Source: Hyphomicrobium sp.
Lineage (GTDB): Bacteria > Pseudomonadota > Alphaproteobacteria > Rhizobiales > Hyphomicrobiaceae
Assembly: GCF_003987855.1 (NCBI RefSeq)
Contig: NZ_RXIZ01000021.1
Span: 1 to 52,492 of the forward strand
Direction of reading: 5' to 3'
Length of the DNA: 52,492 nucleotides
The notes under the pieces were generated by a model. That model was not told the origin of the DNA and did not search any database. It was given only the letters and a program-made list of their open reading frames with translations. Below, in pieces: positions 24,465 through 33,413 of this stretch. A program made the translations under genes and the position numbers. Numbering within the stretch: the first letter of the stretch is position 1; the number at the start of each line of letters is the position of its first letter.

Positions 24465-24773
24465 ATGAAAAAAATCGTGTTCGGGTTAGTTGCGCTTGCG
24501 AGCGTCTTGTCCACTTCAGCAATGGCCGCGCCAAGCGTCGGTGATGTGGCTTCCGTGACGGTATCGAGCGGTCAGCCGCTGGTGCAGAAGGCATACTACT
24601 ATCGCCGTTGGCATGGCCCCTGGTACGGTCCTGGATACGGCTATGGGTACGGCTTCTATGGCGGACCAGGCTACGGATATGGCCGTTGCTATAGGTGGCG
24701 CCATATCTGCGCGGATCGTTGGGGTTGGGGTGGACCAGGTTTCCGCCGGTGCCTATGGCGCCACGGCTGCTAA
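24465..24773 (+). CDS. Secreted Gly/Tyr/Trp-rich small protein
   Basis: A 102-residue protein with a signal peptide (MKKIVFGLVALASVLSTSAMA) and a ribosome site GGAGA 7 bp upstream. The mature part has a spacer and then a Gly-Tyr-rich core (GPWYGPGYGYGYGFYGG), followed by a Cys/Trp/Arg tail with CYRWRHIC and RRCLWRHGC, which could form disulfides. Many such exported GY-rich proteins exist in Hyphomicrobiales with unknown function. The tail recalls the WRHG/GYVW ends of the two hexapeptide-repeat proteins later in the window. Confidence 0.7.
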   Translation: MKKIVFGLVALASVLSTSAMAAPSVGDVASVTVSSGQPLVQKAYYYRRWHGPWYGPGYGYGYGFYGGPGYGYGRCYRWRHICADRWGWGGPGFRRCLWRHGC

Positions 24774-24999
24774 ACGCGTCAAATATTTGCATTCAACTTT
24801 GAGGCTGGGAAGCTCCAACTTCCTGGCCTCGCGCCATGGTTCGTCTCCCCAATCGCCTGACAACGTTGCCGGTGATTTGGGTGGAACCACAAAAGCTCAA
24901 AATCGTGCGGTTTTAGGCGTTGGTATTTGCCAACAAAAGGCAAAATTCGCGGCCAAATCTGGCAGGATCTATCTCGGCTATAAATCGTTACAAATCAGT

Positions 25000-25030
25000 T
25001 GGTTGCGGGGGCTGGATTTGAACCAACGAC
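25000..25030 (-). other. 3' fragment of an initiator tRNA-fMet (probable att site)
   Basis: Read on the minus strand, the 31 bases end in CCCCGCAACCA and include the T-arm GTTGG-TTCAAAT-CCAGC. This matches the 3' end of bacterial initiator tRNA, including the encoded CCA and the C1-A72-type end. The 5' part of a tRNA is not present next to it. A 3' tRNA fragment beside an integrase relic is the classical scar of site-specific integration. Confidence 0.65.
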
Positions 25031-25051
25031 ACGCGAGCGCTTCGCAGTCTT

Positions 25052-25812
25052 CGCTCTTGCGTCGCCCTTGGGCGCTGAGCAGAGACATCGTCCAAACGGA
25101 TCCCACCGCAGGCCTGTCTCCCACCGATAAAGCGAGAGAAGGTTCGCGAGCGGGAGCTTGAAGCCGTCGAGCTTCGTCGTTTATGGAGCTCGCTCGAAGC
25201 CACGCCCACAGCACGTCGCAAGCTCACAAAGGGATGCCAGACGGGCGATCGTGTAGTTATGAACGGCGAGTTGAAGATGACGCGCGCGACCGCGTTGATC
25301 ATTCAGCTAGCTCTGGTGACGGCCCAGCGTATCGGCGAAGTCGCTGGAATCGCGAAGTCGGAACTCAGTATCGACGGTGACTCACCCGTATGGATTGTTC
25401 CGGGGGCTCGAACGAAAAACGGTCATTCCAATCGAGTGCCGTTGACACCGCTGGCGGTGAAACTGATCAAGAACGCCATCCAGCTGAGCAATGGCAATGA
25501 ACACTGGCTGTTCCCTAGCTTTACCGATCCAAAAAAGAGAGGATCGACGCTCACGCGCCCACAAAAGCCTTGGAGCGGTCTCGCAACGCGCTCGGGATTG
25601 ATAATTTCCGCATCCACGATTTGAGGCGAACAGGCGCGACTGGAATGGCGAGCTTGGGAGTAAGTCCATTTATCGTGTCGCTGGTGCTAAATCATGTAAG
25701 CGTCCGGCGTGGCACGGTGACGGGTCGCGTATATGACCAATACACCTACGACAATGAAAAGCGGGAAGCACTGACCAAGTGGAACAATCATCTCGAACCG
25801 ATCTTAGCCTGA
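25052..25812 (+). pseudogene. Tyrosine recombinase (integrase) relic with at least two frameshifts
   Basis: Homologous protein can be followed in three frames. The first is RDIVQTDPTAGLSPTDKARE (around 25080-25140). The second is RERELEAVELRRLWSSLE through TAQRIGEVAGI (catalytic Arg) to RPQKPW (to about 25570). The third is NALGIDNFRIHDLRRTGATG (His and Arg box), VLNHVS and the Tyr of YDQYTYDN, ending at 25812. All catalytic residues survive but the frames do not join, and the N-terminal arm-binding domain is missing. It is therefore an inactive remnant of a tRNA-targeting island or prophage integrase. Confidence 0.8.
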
Positions 25813-25814
25813 CG

Positions 25815-25864
25815 CCAGACTACGAATCGGGGGGTCGTAAGTTCGAATCCTTACTGGCGCGTCA
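25815..25864 (+). other. Degenerate 3' half of a tRNA-Arg(ACG)-like sequence
   Basis: The loop CTACGAA (25820-25826) has the form of an anticodon loop with anticodon ACG. Flanking bases give an imperfect five-pair stem (CCAGA with TCGGG, one mismatch). A T-arm-like GTAAG-TTCGAATC-CTTAC with an eight-base loop follows, then TGGCGCGTCA in place of a proper acceptor end with CCA. It begins two bases after the integrase stop. It looks like a decayed attachment site and not a working tRNA. Confidence 0.45.
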
Positions 25865-25900
25865 GCTAAATCAATTGGTCGGCCAATTTCCGATTATTCT

Positions 25901-25938
25901 TGATTTATGTGGGGTTCCGCTGGGGGTTCCATAAATCA
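25901..25938. repeat. Inverted repeat with internal direct repeat
   Basis: A perfect 9-bp inverted repeat (TGATTTATG at 25901-25909 with CATAAATCA at 25930-25938) encloses two near-identical GGGGTTCC units. It sits in the gene-free DNA between the integrase relic and the histidine kinase. It could be a terminator or part of the recombination site. Confidence 0.5.
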
Positions 25939-26182
25939 CCGACAATGCGCTCCGGCGTAACTTGCGGCTATCTCGGCGTTGCGACGGCGCGGCAGGCTGC
26001 TTTATCTCAATAGCAGAAGTTGGCTGGCAAAAGCGGAAACCATCGACGGCCAGGTTAGCTTATTGAGGCCAGCGGACTGCTCAACTTGGCCGCAAGATAC
26101 AAGTTGAAGGCATTTTAGCATTTGGACTCAACTCAGTCGCGCATTTCGCTGACATTAGCGTTTGGATATCGACGCCGACGTT

Positions 26183-27523
26183 TCAGTCAATTCCTGAGGG
26201 CAACTCGACGACGACGCGCAATCCCCCTTTAGGGGAATCGGCCATAATGATCGCGCCGCTGTGCAAATCGACGATTTGCTTTGCGATGGCGAGTCCAAGA
26301 CCCGTCCCACCTGTTTCGCGACTCCGTGAGTGCTCGCGTCGATAAAAGGGCTCGAACACGAGGGCGCGCTCGGCCGGAGGTATTCCGGGCCCGTCATCAT
26401 CGATCGTGATCCGCACCCGGTCGCCCCTCGCGTCCGCCGTAACCTTTGGTGATTTACCGCCATAACGTAGGGCGTTGTCGATGAGGTTCGTAAATAGACG
26501 CCGAAGTGCAACCGGGCTACCCGTCAGGATCAACGGCGCATCTGGCATAGAAAGCTCTATACTCGGGTGATCGGTGCGGAGCAGATAAAAAAGTTCGGTG
26601 AGATCGACGATGCTAGCTCGATCTTGTTCCGATCCGCCGCGCGCGACGGCGAGCGCATCTTCAATCAGAATGGTCATCTCGTCGAGATCGCCCACGGCGC
26701 GCGCCTGCTGATCCGGGTCTGAGATCATCTCCGCGCGCAGCTTCAGCCGCGTGATGTAGGTCTTGAGATCGTGCGAGACCGCGCCCAGTAAGATGGTTCG
26801 TCCTTTGAGCAGCGTCGCGATCCGCTCCTGCATGCGATTGGTTTCATCGATAAGCCGTTTCAACTCCGGCGCGCCACGCGGGACAATCAGAAGCGGATTG
26901 CCATCGCCCGAGAAGCGCGAGACGGCGCGCGATAGCTCCCTGAGCGGTTGGGCCTCCCGCCAAACTGCAAACAAGGCCGCAATACCGACGAGCGCGCCAA
27001 GGAAGCCGAGCCAATATCCAGGGGGCACGCCGAAAAGACGGCGCGATATCTCACCGCGAGGCTGGAAGATGACGTATCCGCCACCGTTAAGGGCTACGCC
27101 GATGCGGATCGACCCAGAAAGACGTCCAATCGGACTGTCAGGCAGAGTTCCCGCAAAATTACCCGACGGAATCGTCGCGATCAACTCACGCGGTCCTAGG
27201 GCATTGACGTATTGCCCGACGAGCCATTCGATACCCTTGAGGCGGCGTTGTCCCGGCGTTGCCTCCGGGGCCATTTCGGATAGCGTAACCTGCAGTGTGT
27301 CGGTGTTTACCGCACTCAGAATGATCTTCCTCTGTTCGGCATCGCCCTTTTCGAGGAGTTCAACAATCGCTGCGATTTGGTGCGGAAGAGGGAAAGGGCT
27401 CGGAGCTGGGACGAGCGGCGCTCGTGTGACGTAGCTGAGAGCAGCGCCGAGCGCCCAAAGAGCTAGCAGGGCAAGTAGGAGAATAGAGGAGATACGTCCG
27501 GCAAAACCGAGGCGCGACAGCAC
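26183..27523 (-). CDS. Membrane sensor histidine kinase (EnvZ-like)
   Basis: A 446-residue kinase. Two membrane helices (about 10-32 and 168-190) flank a periplasmic domain and are followed by a HAMP region. A HisKA box (GAVSHDLKTYITRLKLR) has the phospho-His in HDLKT, where most relatives have HDLRTPL. The ATPase domain has the N-box NLIDNALRYGG, DDGPGIPP and GGTGLGLAI. It is two bases downstream of the partner regulator, forming an operon. The signal is unknown. Confidence 0.93.
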   Translation of the reverse strand: MLSRLGFAGRISSILLLALLALWALGAALSYVTRAPLVPAPSPFPLPHQIAAIVELLEKGDAEQRKIILSAVNTDTLQVTLSEMAPEATPGQRRLKGIEWLVGQYVNALGPRELIATIPSGNFAGTLPDSPIGRLSGSIRIGVALNGGGYVIFQPRGEISRRLFGVPPGYWLGFLGALVGIAALFAVWREAQPLRELSRAVSRFSGDGNPLLIVPRGAPELKRLIDETNRMQERIATLLKGRTILLGAVSHDLKTYITRLKLRAEMISDPDQQARAVGDLDEMTILIEDALAVARGGSEQDRASIVDLTELFYLLRTDHPSIELSMPDAPLILTGSPVALRRLFTNLIDNALRYGGKSPKVTADARGDRVRITIDDDGPGIPPAERALVFEPFYRREHSRSRETGGTGLGLAIAKQIVDLHSGAIIMADSPKGGLRVVVELPSGID

Positions 27524-27525
27524 GT

Positions 27526-28227
27526 TCAGGCCTCCTCGACGCGCGCTGTGAGGATGTAGCCGGCATTACGCATGGTTTTGAATAGTGGCGGTTCGCTTTG
27601 ATCAATCTTTTTGCGCAGACGGCTGAGTTGGACGTCGATCGTGCGGTCGAAGGGTTCCGAACGCCGCCCACGCGTCCAGTCCATCAACTGCTCGCGAGAT
27701 AGAACCCGGCCCGGCCGTGTCAGGAAACATTCTAGCAGATCAAATTCCGCACTCGTCAGTTCAACGACACTGCCTTCCGCGTCGATGACCGACCGAGCTT
27801 CTAAATCGACAACGAAATCGCGAAGCTTGAGACGCTTCTTCGCGACGGGACGGGGCTCATTTCGGCGCAGGATAGCTCGAATGCGCGCGGTGAGCTCGCG
27901 CGGGTTGAACGGCTTAGGAAGATAATCATCGGCGCCGATCTCAAGTCCGATGATGCGGTCAATGTCTTCACCCCGTGCCGTCAGCATGAGGATGGGCACG
28001 CGCGATGACGCTCGCAGCCGCCGGCAGATCGACAGTCCATCCTCGCCGGGAAGCATGATGTCGAGCACAATAAGGTCGGGTTCGCCAAAGACCGACAGAT
28101 GCCGATCGAGCGCCGCTCCACCGTCCCCCATTTCAGCGCGAAAACCGTGCTTTTGGAGGTAATCTTGGACGAGGGATCGAATTTCCGGATCGTCCTCGAT
28201 GATGAGGATATGAGGTCGTTTCGTCAT
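27526..28227 (-). CDS. OmpR-family response regulator
   Basis: A 233-residue regulator. The receiver domain has IIEDDPEI, the phospho-acceptor Asp in DLIVLDIMLPGEDG, and YLPKPFNP with the conserved Lys. A winged-helix DNA-binding domain follows (LTSAEFDLLECFLTRPGRVLSREQLMD and TIDVQLSRLRKKI). It is the partner of the histidine kinase downstream. It is divergent from a small secreted protein gene, a possible target, with 164 bp of shared promoter DNA. Confidence 0.94.
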   Translation of the reverse strand: MTKRPHILIIEDDPEIRSLVQDYLQKHGFRAEMGDGGAALDRHLSVFGEPDLIVLDIMLPGEDGLSICRRLRASSRVPILMLTARGEDIDRIIGLEIGADDYLPKPFNPRELTARIRAILRRNEPRPVAKKRLKLRDFVVDLEARSVIDAEGSVVELTSAEFDLLECFLTRPGRVLSREQLMDWTRGRRSEPFDRTIDVQLSRLRKKIDQSEPPLFKTMRNAGYILTARVEEA

Positions 28228-28391
28228 GACAGGATGTGACGGAAGCCATGCCTCCGGCGCAAGCCCTTCGAGGACCTGTTACAAAACGTAAAGATTAACG
28301 CCGTTCTTGAAACACCACCGATACGACCTGCCGCCAATCTCCTGATCGTCACGCCAACAGGGGCTGTGACGAAATACAAGGAGACGACCCC

Positions 28392-28712
28392 ATGTTCCTG
28401 AAAAAGAGGTTGGCTGCGCAATTTTGCGTCGCCGCCGCACTGATGGTTGCGGGCGCTTCGGTCGCCGAAGCTGGCTGGCAGCGTTCCGGGGGCGGCAGCG
28501 GCCCTCGCGGCAATAGCTGGCATTCTTCGGGATCCGGTTCCTGCGCCAATGGTTCGTGCAGCTCATCACAGAGTTTCACAGGGCCTCGCGGACTGACTGC
28601 GACGCGCAACGGCAGCACGAGCTGCTCCGGAGGGACGTGCAATCATTCCGCGACAATTAATGGACCATACGGTGGCGCCGTGACGCGCGACAGCAGCGTG
28701 TCTCGCTACTGA
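28392..28712 (+). CDS. Secreted Ser/Gly/Cys-containing small protein
   Basis: A 106-residue protein with a signal peptide (cleavage after VAEAG or nearby, residues ~25-28). The mature region is a low-complexity Ser-Gly-Asn-Thr chain with four Cys in two pairs (GSCANGSCSS and TSCSGGTCNH), separated by similar GPRG/GPYGGAVTRD segments, so it looks like an internal duplication. No known family. Divergent from the two-component operon, it may be controlled by it. Confidence 0.65.
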   Translation: MFLKKRLAAQFCVAAALMVAGASVAEAGWQRSGGGSGPRGNSWHSSGSGSCANGSCSSSQSFTGPRGLTATRNGSTSCSGGTCNHSATINGPYGGAVTRDSSVSRY

Positions 28713-28793
28713 GATTATTGCAAAGGGGCAAGGCTGAGCGCGCGGGGCGCTCGGCCGCCCGCCCGACTACCATTTTCGCAAAAAGAGTACGCC

Positions 28794-29108
28794 ATGCGCC
28801 CTACAATCCTTGCTGCCTTGATGACATTTGCCGCGTTGGCGGCAACGTCGAACGTTGCACTCGCTCACTCGGTGCCGCCGCCCAATCTGACCCAGGCGGA
28901 AATCGACGCGATTGTCCATAATCCGGCTGCGCGCGCCGCCGTATCGGCGTGCAGCGACGACCGTTTCAGACTGTGCGGAGGCATCTTTCCCGGAGGCGGC
29001 CGCATACTTCGTTGTCTGGCTGCGAACGCGGACAGAGTTAGCGCAGAATGTCGTTCGGCGATCGATTTAGCGATCCAATCCGTCGCGGCCGCCCGAGAAC
29101 CTCGCTGA
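28794..29108 (+). CDS. Secreted Cys-rich protein (Cys_rich_FGFR-like repeat)
   Basis: A 104-residue protein with a signal peptide ending near ALAHS. The mature part contains the pattern C-x-DD-x4-LC-x3-PGGGR-x2-RCL, then a later AEC, which matches the short Cys-rich repeat (Golgi-apparatus protein/GLG1-like) found in many alphaproteobacterial periplasmic proteins. Two disulfides are likely. The function of the bacterial members is unknown. Confidence 0.7.
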   Translation: MRPTILAALMTFAALAATSNVALAHSVPPPNLTQAEIDAIVHNPAARAAVSACSDDRFRLCGGIFPGGGRILRCLAANADRVSAECRSAIDLAIQSVAAAREPR

Positions 29109-29150
29109 GCGTAGCTGAACTTTGGCATTTCACTTAAGCGAGATACTTTG

Positions 29151-29993
29151 ATGCCTGATCTGCCGGCATTTCTGAGCAGCACGCCCAAACCGCTCTTTGC
29201 ATTTTTTCCCATCGCGCTCGTCTTCATTGCGGTTGAATTAATCTACGTGAAGCTGGCCCTTCACCGAGACGATCACGATGCAAAAGAGACAGTAGCGTCC
29301 ATAGGCGTTGCTGTCGGCGACCTCACGACCCGCATCCTGACGGGAAGTATCGTCGCAATCCCCCTATACGTTAGTTATCAGCGCCGGCTGTTCGATATTC
29401 CGCTGAATACCGTATGGAGCTGGATCGTTCTCTTCATTGGCGTTGAGTTTTTCTACTATTGGTTCCATCGCGCCTCGCATCGGATACGCTGGTTCTGGGC
29501 CACCCATGCAGTTCACCATTCCGCGACGCGCTTTAATTTGTCCGCAGCCGTAAGATTGGGTTGGACGGGTACAATGAGCGGCGCATTTCTGTTTTTCGTC
29601 CCACTTGCTTTCGTGGGCTTTCATCCGGTTTCAATCGGCCTCGTCCTAGGGCTAGGCCTCATCTACCAGTTCTTTTTGCATACGGCTTTTCCGATCGGGC
29701 TCGGACCACTTGAATGGATACTGAACACGCCGACGCATCACCGCGTACATCACGCTTCTAATGAAAGCTGCCTCGATAAGAACTATGGTTCGATACTCAT
29801 TGTGTTCGACCGAATGTTCGGAACGTTTGCGAAGGCACCTGAAACCGAGCCTCTGAAGTTTGGCCTCAAGGGCCGAGAGCCAAGTAACAATCCATTCCGC
29901 ATAGCTCTCTCGGAATGGCGTTTCCTTTGGCAAGACTTCCGACGTGCGCCATCGCTGCGACGGAAGCTTAGTGTCCTCTTTGGATCGCCGTGA
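29151..29993 (+). CDS. Fatty acid hydroxylase / sterol desaturase family membrane protein
   Basis: The start at ATG 29151 is preferred to the adjacent TTG at 29148. The 280-residue integral membrane di-iron enzyme has the family His motifs YYWFHRASHRIRW, HAVHHSATRFN and HRVHHASN for two irons. Four or more membrane helices surround them. Members hydroxylate or desaturate lipid-like substrates (sterols, fatty acids, carotenoids, hopanoids). The exact substrate cannot be read from sequence. Confidence 0.88.
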   Translation: MPDLPAFLSSTPKPLFAFFPIALVFIAVELIYVKLALHRDDHDAKETVASIGVAVGDLTTRILTGSIVAIPLYVSYQRRLFDIPLNTVWSWIVLFIGVEFFYYWFHRASHRIRWFWATHAVHHSATRFNLSAAVRLGWTGTMSGAFLFFVPLAFVGFHPVSIGLVLGLGLIYQFFLHTAFPIGLGPLEWILNTPTHHRVHHASNESCLDKNYGSILIVFDRMFGTFAKAPETEPLKFGLKGREPSNNPFRIALSEWRFLWQDFRRAPSLRRKLSVLFGSP

Positions 29994-30058
29994 GCTTCCG
30001 CTGCTATTTTAGCGCCGTACATACGCACTCGGATCGCTCGTCGCGAGCTCTTGCGCCG

Positions 30059-30859
30059 TCACCGCAAATTTGCAGGCAGCCCTTTCGCCTGGGCTAAGTT
30101 TTTCGCCTCATTGAGGTTCTTGATCTCGGCAGTGCCAGCTGACGTGAAGTCGGCGCCATTCACGTCGGCGCCGGAAAGATTCGCACCGTCGAAATTGGAA
30201 CCTCCGAGTTCCGCGTTTGTCAAATCGGCGCCCGTAAGATCAGCCCCGCGAAGGGACGAAAACTCTATCAGTGACCGGCGCATTTTGGCGTTCTTGAAAG
30301 AGGCTCCGTCGAGTGCTGTGTTGCGGAATGTGCCCCGCATCAGACCCATCGATTGGTTGCTCTCATTGGGCGAAAGGTCGGCACCATCGAAAATCGCGTT
30401 CTTGAGGCTAGCTTTCGAAAAATCACCCGCGATGTGCGCACCTGACAGATTGGCACCGTCGAGGTTTGCACCTTGAAGCTGGGTCTGAAACATGCCGGCG
30501 CCCTTAAGATTGGCACCTTTCCAAGTTGAATTCAGCGACCACGCAGAGTCAAGGTTCACGCCTTCTAGGTTGGCATTGGAAAGATTGGCGCGCATGAGGC
30601 GGGCCGCCTGCAGGTTCGTCCGGCGGAGGTCGATACCAGACAGATCGAGCCCATTGAGAGCTTTCCCTGAAAGATCGAGTTTTTCGCCGACTTTGAGCTT
30701 CGAGATCGCAGCGACAATCTCATCCCGACTCATCTCAGCCTTGGAGTAGGCGTCGGAAGAAAAATCGACCTGATCCATCATGCTTTGAGCTCGGGCCGGC
30801 AATGCAAGAAGGGCCGCCGCAACGGCGATTATGACCACGATCAGTGACTTTTCTTTCAT
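30059..30859 (-). CDS. Exported pentapeptide-repeat protein
   Basis: A 266-residue protein with a signal peptide (MKEKSLIVVIIAVAAALLALPARA). From about residue 60 it is a run of A(N/D)LxG-type pentapeptides, such as LNGLDLSGIDLRRTNL, ANLKGAGMFQTQLQGANL and ADLTGADLTNAELGGSNF, which form a right-handed quadrilateral beta-helix. Export to the periplasm is the main functional clue. No enzymatic motif was seen. Confidence 0.88.
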   Translation of the reverse strand: MKEKSLIVVIIAVAAALLALPARAQSMMDQVDFSSDAYSKAEMSRDEIVAAISKLKVGEKLDLSGKALNGLDLSGIDLRRTNLQAARLMRANLSNANLEGVNLDSAWSLNSTWKGANLKGAGMFQTQLQGANLDGANLSGAHIAGDFSKASLKNAIFDGADLSPNESNQSMGLMRGTFRNTALDGASFKNAKMRRSLIEFSSLRGADLTGADLTNAELGGSNFDGANLSGADVNGADFTSAGTAEIKNLNEAKNLAQAKGLPANLR

Positions 30860-30923
30860 TCTTGGTTCCTCCCGTGATCGCTATTCGCGTGAAAGCCAAT
30901 ACCCGTTACAGGGGTCGCGGAAA

Positions 30924-31715
30924 TTAGCCGGCGACCTCCGGCAAGGCGCGAACGACTACGAAAAGACCGGCAAGCAAGACGATCGTTGCGAAGACCTGAG
31001 AAAGCAGTTGCTTTTCGCCGGAAAGATATCGTCCTGCAAGCCGGCCAAAAAAGCTGCCAGCGATGCCGCCGCAAATGAAGTAGCCGACAAGCACCCAGTC
31101 GACCATTCCTGATACGGCGTAGTTGCCCGCCGTCGTTAGGCCGAACGCGGCCACAGAGACGAGCGATGAACCGATGGCGTAAATCATCGGCATGCCGGTG
31201 GCCGCCATAAGTCCGGGCACCACGAGGAACCCTCCGCCGATCCCGAAAAATCCGGATAAGGCGCCGACGCCAACGCCGTACAGAAGCAGGTATGGCAAGA
31301 GATTGGGCGCTGTCGACGCACTCAACCTGACAGCGGCGTTGCCGTCGCCGCTCCGCTTCCAATACATGCGCCCTGCGATCACGATCATCAGCATGCCGAA
31401 CAAGAGCAGCAATTTCTGACCGTCAAATGCCTTGCCGAGCGAGGAGCCGAGGATGGCACCCGCGACGCCGGCGCAGGCAAAGACAACGGCACAACGCCAT
31501 TTGACGTGATGCTCGCGCGCGTGTCCCGCAAGCGACGCCAGCGCACTGAGCGCAACTGCGACGGCGCTCGTGCCTATTGCGACATGGGGCGACTGGACGC
31601 CGACAAGATACACGAGCAATGGAACCGCAAGGATAGAGCCGCCGCCACCTATTAGGCCAAGCACAAACCCGACAATCGAACCGGAGAACGTTGCCAGCGC
31701 ATCATGTGCGAACAT
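30924..31715 (-). CDS. TauE/SafE family sulfite/anion exporter
   Basis: The start at 31713-31715 overlaps the upstream DUF442-SQR stop (TGATG). A longer frame to 31808 would lie inside that gene. The 263-residue product is a membrane protein with 7-8 helices and the TauE repeat motif GFVLGLIGGGGSILAVPLLVY, repeated as GALSGFFGIGGGFLVVPGLM. It probably exports sulfite or thiosulfate made by the persulfide oxidation enzymes encoded upstream in the same operon. Confidence 0.88.
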   Translation of the reverse strand: MFAHDALATFSGSIVGFVLGLIGGGGSILAVPLLVYLVGVQSPHVAIGTSAVAVALSALASLAGHAREHHVKWRCAVVFACAGVAGAILGSSLGKAFDGQKLLLLFGMLMIVIAGRMYWKRSGDGNAAVRLSASTAPNLLPYLLLYGVGVGALSGFFGIGGGFLVVPGLMAATGMPMIYAIGSSLVSVAAFGLTTAGNYAVSGMVDWVLVGYFICGGIAGSFFGRLAGRYLSGEKQLLSQVFATIVLLAGLFVVVRALPEVAG

Positions 31716-33382
31716 CACGCCATGACCTTGGGTTTCGCGAGCCACTCGCGGCCCTTCAGCATGGCTTTCCAATAGATCGGTGGAAGAATGCGCTCCTTCA
31801 GTATCCACGCGGCGCGGGAAGGCTTGGTGCCATCGACGATGAAAGACGGGAACGACGGCGCGACTTTGCCCCCGTATGTGAACTCAGCGAGAACGATCTT
31901 GCCTCGTTCAACCGTGAGCGGGCACGATCCATATCCGTCGTACTCGCATTGCACGGCGCGCTCGCCCATGTCGTAGAGGATATTTTCAGCAACGACGGGC
32001 GCTTGCTTTCGAGCTGCCGCCGCGGTCTTCGCGTTTGGAGTGTTCGTCGCGTCGCCCAGGCCATAGATGTTGGCGTAACGCTTGTGCCGCAAGGTTGACG
32101 GATCGACGTCAATCCAGCCTGCGCTGTCGCTCAGCGGACTATTGCGAATGATGTCCGGCGCAATCTGCGGCGGCGCGATGTGGATCATATCGAAGTTTGA
32201 CTTGATCGTGTCGGAACTCCCGTCAGGTCCACTCCTATTGAAGTACGCAACCTTCGCATGACCGTCGATCGCCACGAGGTTAAGCGAAAACTTCAACGCC
32301 ACATCGTAGGCACGCACATACTCCATGAGCGCAGGCACATAATCTGGCACGCCAAACAAAACGCCGCCGGCGCTGTAGAATTCGATGTCGATATTGTCGA
32401 GTGTCCCTGAACGACGCCAGTGGTCGGCTGAGAGATACATGGCTTTTTGCGGCGCGCCTGCGCACTTGATCGGCATCGGCGGCTGAGTGAACAGAGCTCG
32501 TCCGGATTTCATCGAGCGGACGAGTTCCCAGGTATAAGGTGCGAGATCGTAGCGGTAGTTCGACGTAACGCCGTTCTTGCCGAGCGTCTCCGGCAGGCCT
32601 TCGATAGCAGTCCAGTTGAGCTTGATGCCCGGGCAAACGATCAAATGGCGGTAGCGGATCGCGCGGCAGCCTTCGACAATCACCGCGTTGTGGTCAGGGT
32701 TGAAGCCGGCAACCGCCGCTTTGATCCAGGTGACATGGCGCGGAAGCACAGCACCCAAGGGTTTCGCCGTAGAAGGAGCCTGGAAGATGCCACCGCCGAC
32801 CATCGTCCATCCGGGTTGATAATAGTGCGTATCCGCCGGATCGATCACGGCAATGTCCAGTTTGCTATTCCGGCGCAGCAGGCTCGCTGCTACGGCCGCA
32901 CCCGCAGCACCTCCGCCGACGATCACGATTTCATGGCTGGCAGCCGGCTTGTCGGTCGCGATCACTCCAGCCTTGGCGAGGCGCTTGGCGACGCCGGACA
33001 AATCGTAACCCGCGGCAGCGGCCGAGGCGACGATCTCGTTGATCGGTTGATGGCCTGCGCGCGCGAGTGCCCAGAGCGTGGTGGAGCGCGTGCCGCTCCG
33101 GCAATAGGCAAGAACGGGCTTTGGCAGCTGGGCCAGCGCCTTCGCGAATTGCACCGCCTGCTCGTCTGTCACCATCCCTGACGACACGGGAATGTAGATC
33201 GATTCGATGCCTGCCGCCTTGGCCGCCTTTTCGACCTCGGCGAACAAAGGCTGATCCGATCCTTCGCCGTCGGGACGGTTGCAGATGATGGACGCGAAAC
33301 CGCACGCCTTGACATCGGCAATATCGGAGACGCTCAATTGCCCCATGACGGACAGTTCAGGCGTCAGTTGTTTCGGCTGCAT
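31715..33382 (-). CDS. DUF442 (sulfurtransferase-like) / sulfide:quinone oxidoreductase-like fusion
   Basis: A 555-residue fusion, start set by GGAGG before ATG 33382. Residues 5-110 form a DUF442 domain related to protein tyrosine phosphatases and rhodaneses, with catalytic loop CRSGTRS (C94). Residues 148-520 form an FAD disulfide reductase of the SQR type: dinucleotide motif VIVGGGAAGAAVA, a redox Cys in MPIKCAGAPQ and the second FAD motif NIYGLGDAT. It likely oxidises sulfide and passes sulfur on. The dioxygenase upstream and the exporter downstream fit a detoxification route. Confidence 0.87.
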   Translation of the reverse strand: MQPKQLTPELSVMGQLSVSDIADVKACGFASIICNRPDGEGSDQPLFAEVEKAAKAAGIESIYIPVSSGMVTDEQAVQFAKALAQLPKPVLAYCRSGTRSTTLWALARAGHQPINEIVASAAAAGYDLSGVAKRLAKAGVIATDKPAASHEIVIVGGGAAGAAVAASLLRRNSKLDIAVIDPADTHYYQPGWTMVGGGIFQAPSTAKPLGAVLPRHVTWIKAAVAGFNPDHNAVIVEGCRAIRYRHLIVCPGIKLNWTAIEGLPETLGKNGVTSNYRYDLAPYTWELVRSMKSGRALFTQPPMPIKCAGAPQKAMYLSADHWRRSGTLDNIDIEFYSAGGVLFGVPDYVPALMEYVRAYDVALKFSLNLVAIDGHAKVAYFNRSGPDGSSDTIKSNFDMIHIAPPQIAPDIIRNSPLSDSAGWIDVDPSTLRHKRYANIYGLGDATNTPNAKTAAAARKQAPVVAENILYDMGERAVQCEYDGYGSCPLTVERGKIVLAEFTYGGKVAPSFPSFIVDGTKPSRAAWILKERILPPIYWKAMLKGREWLAKPKVMA

Positions 33383-33413
33383 CGGCCCTCCGCGAAAGCT
33401 GGTGATTTCAAAA

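Noticed and set aside
32447-33181. A 244-residue plus-strand frame
   Set aside because: Antisense to the DUF442-SQR fusion gene, which has clear motifs. The composition is Arg-rich, as expected of a shadow frame.
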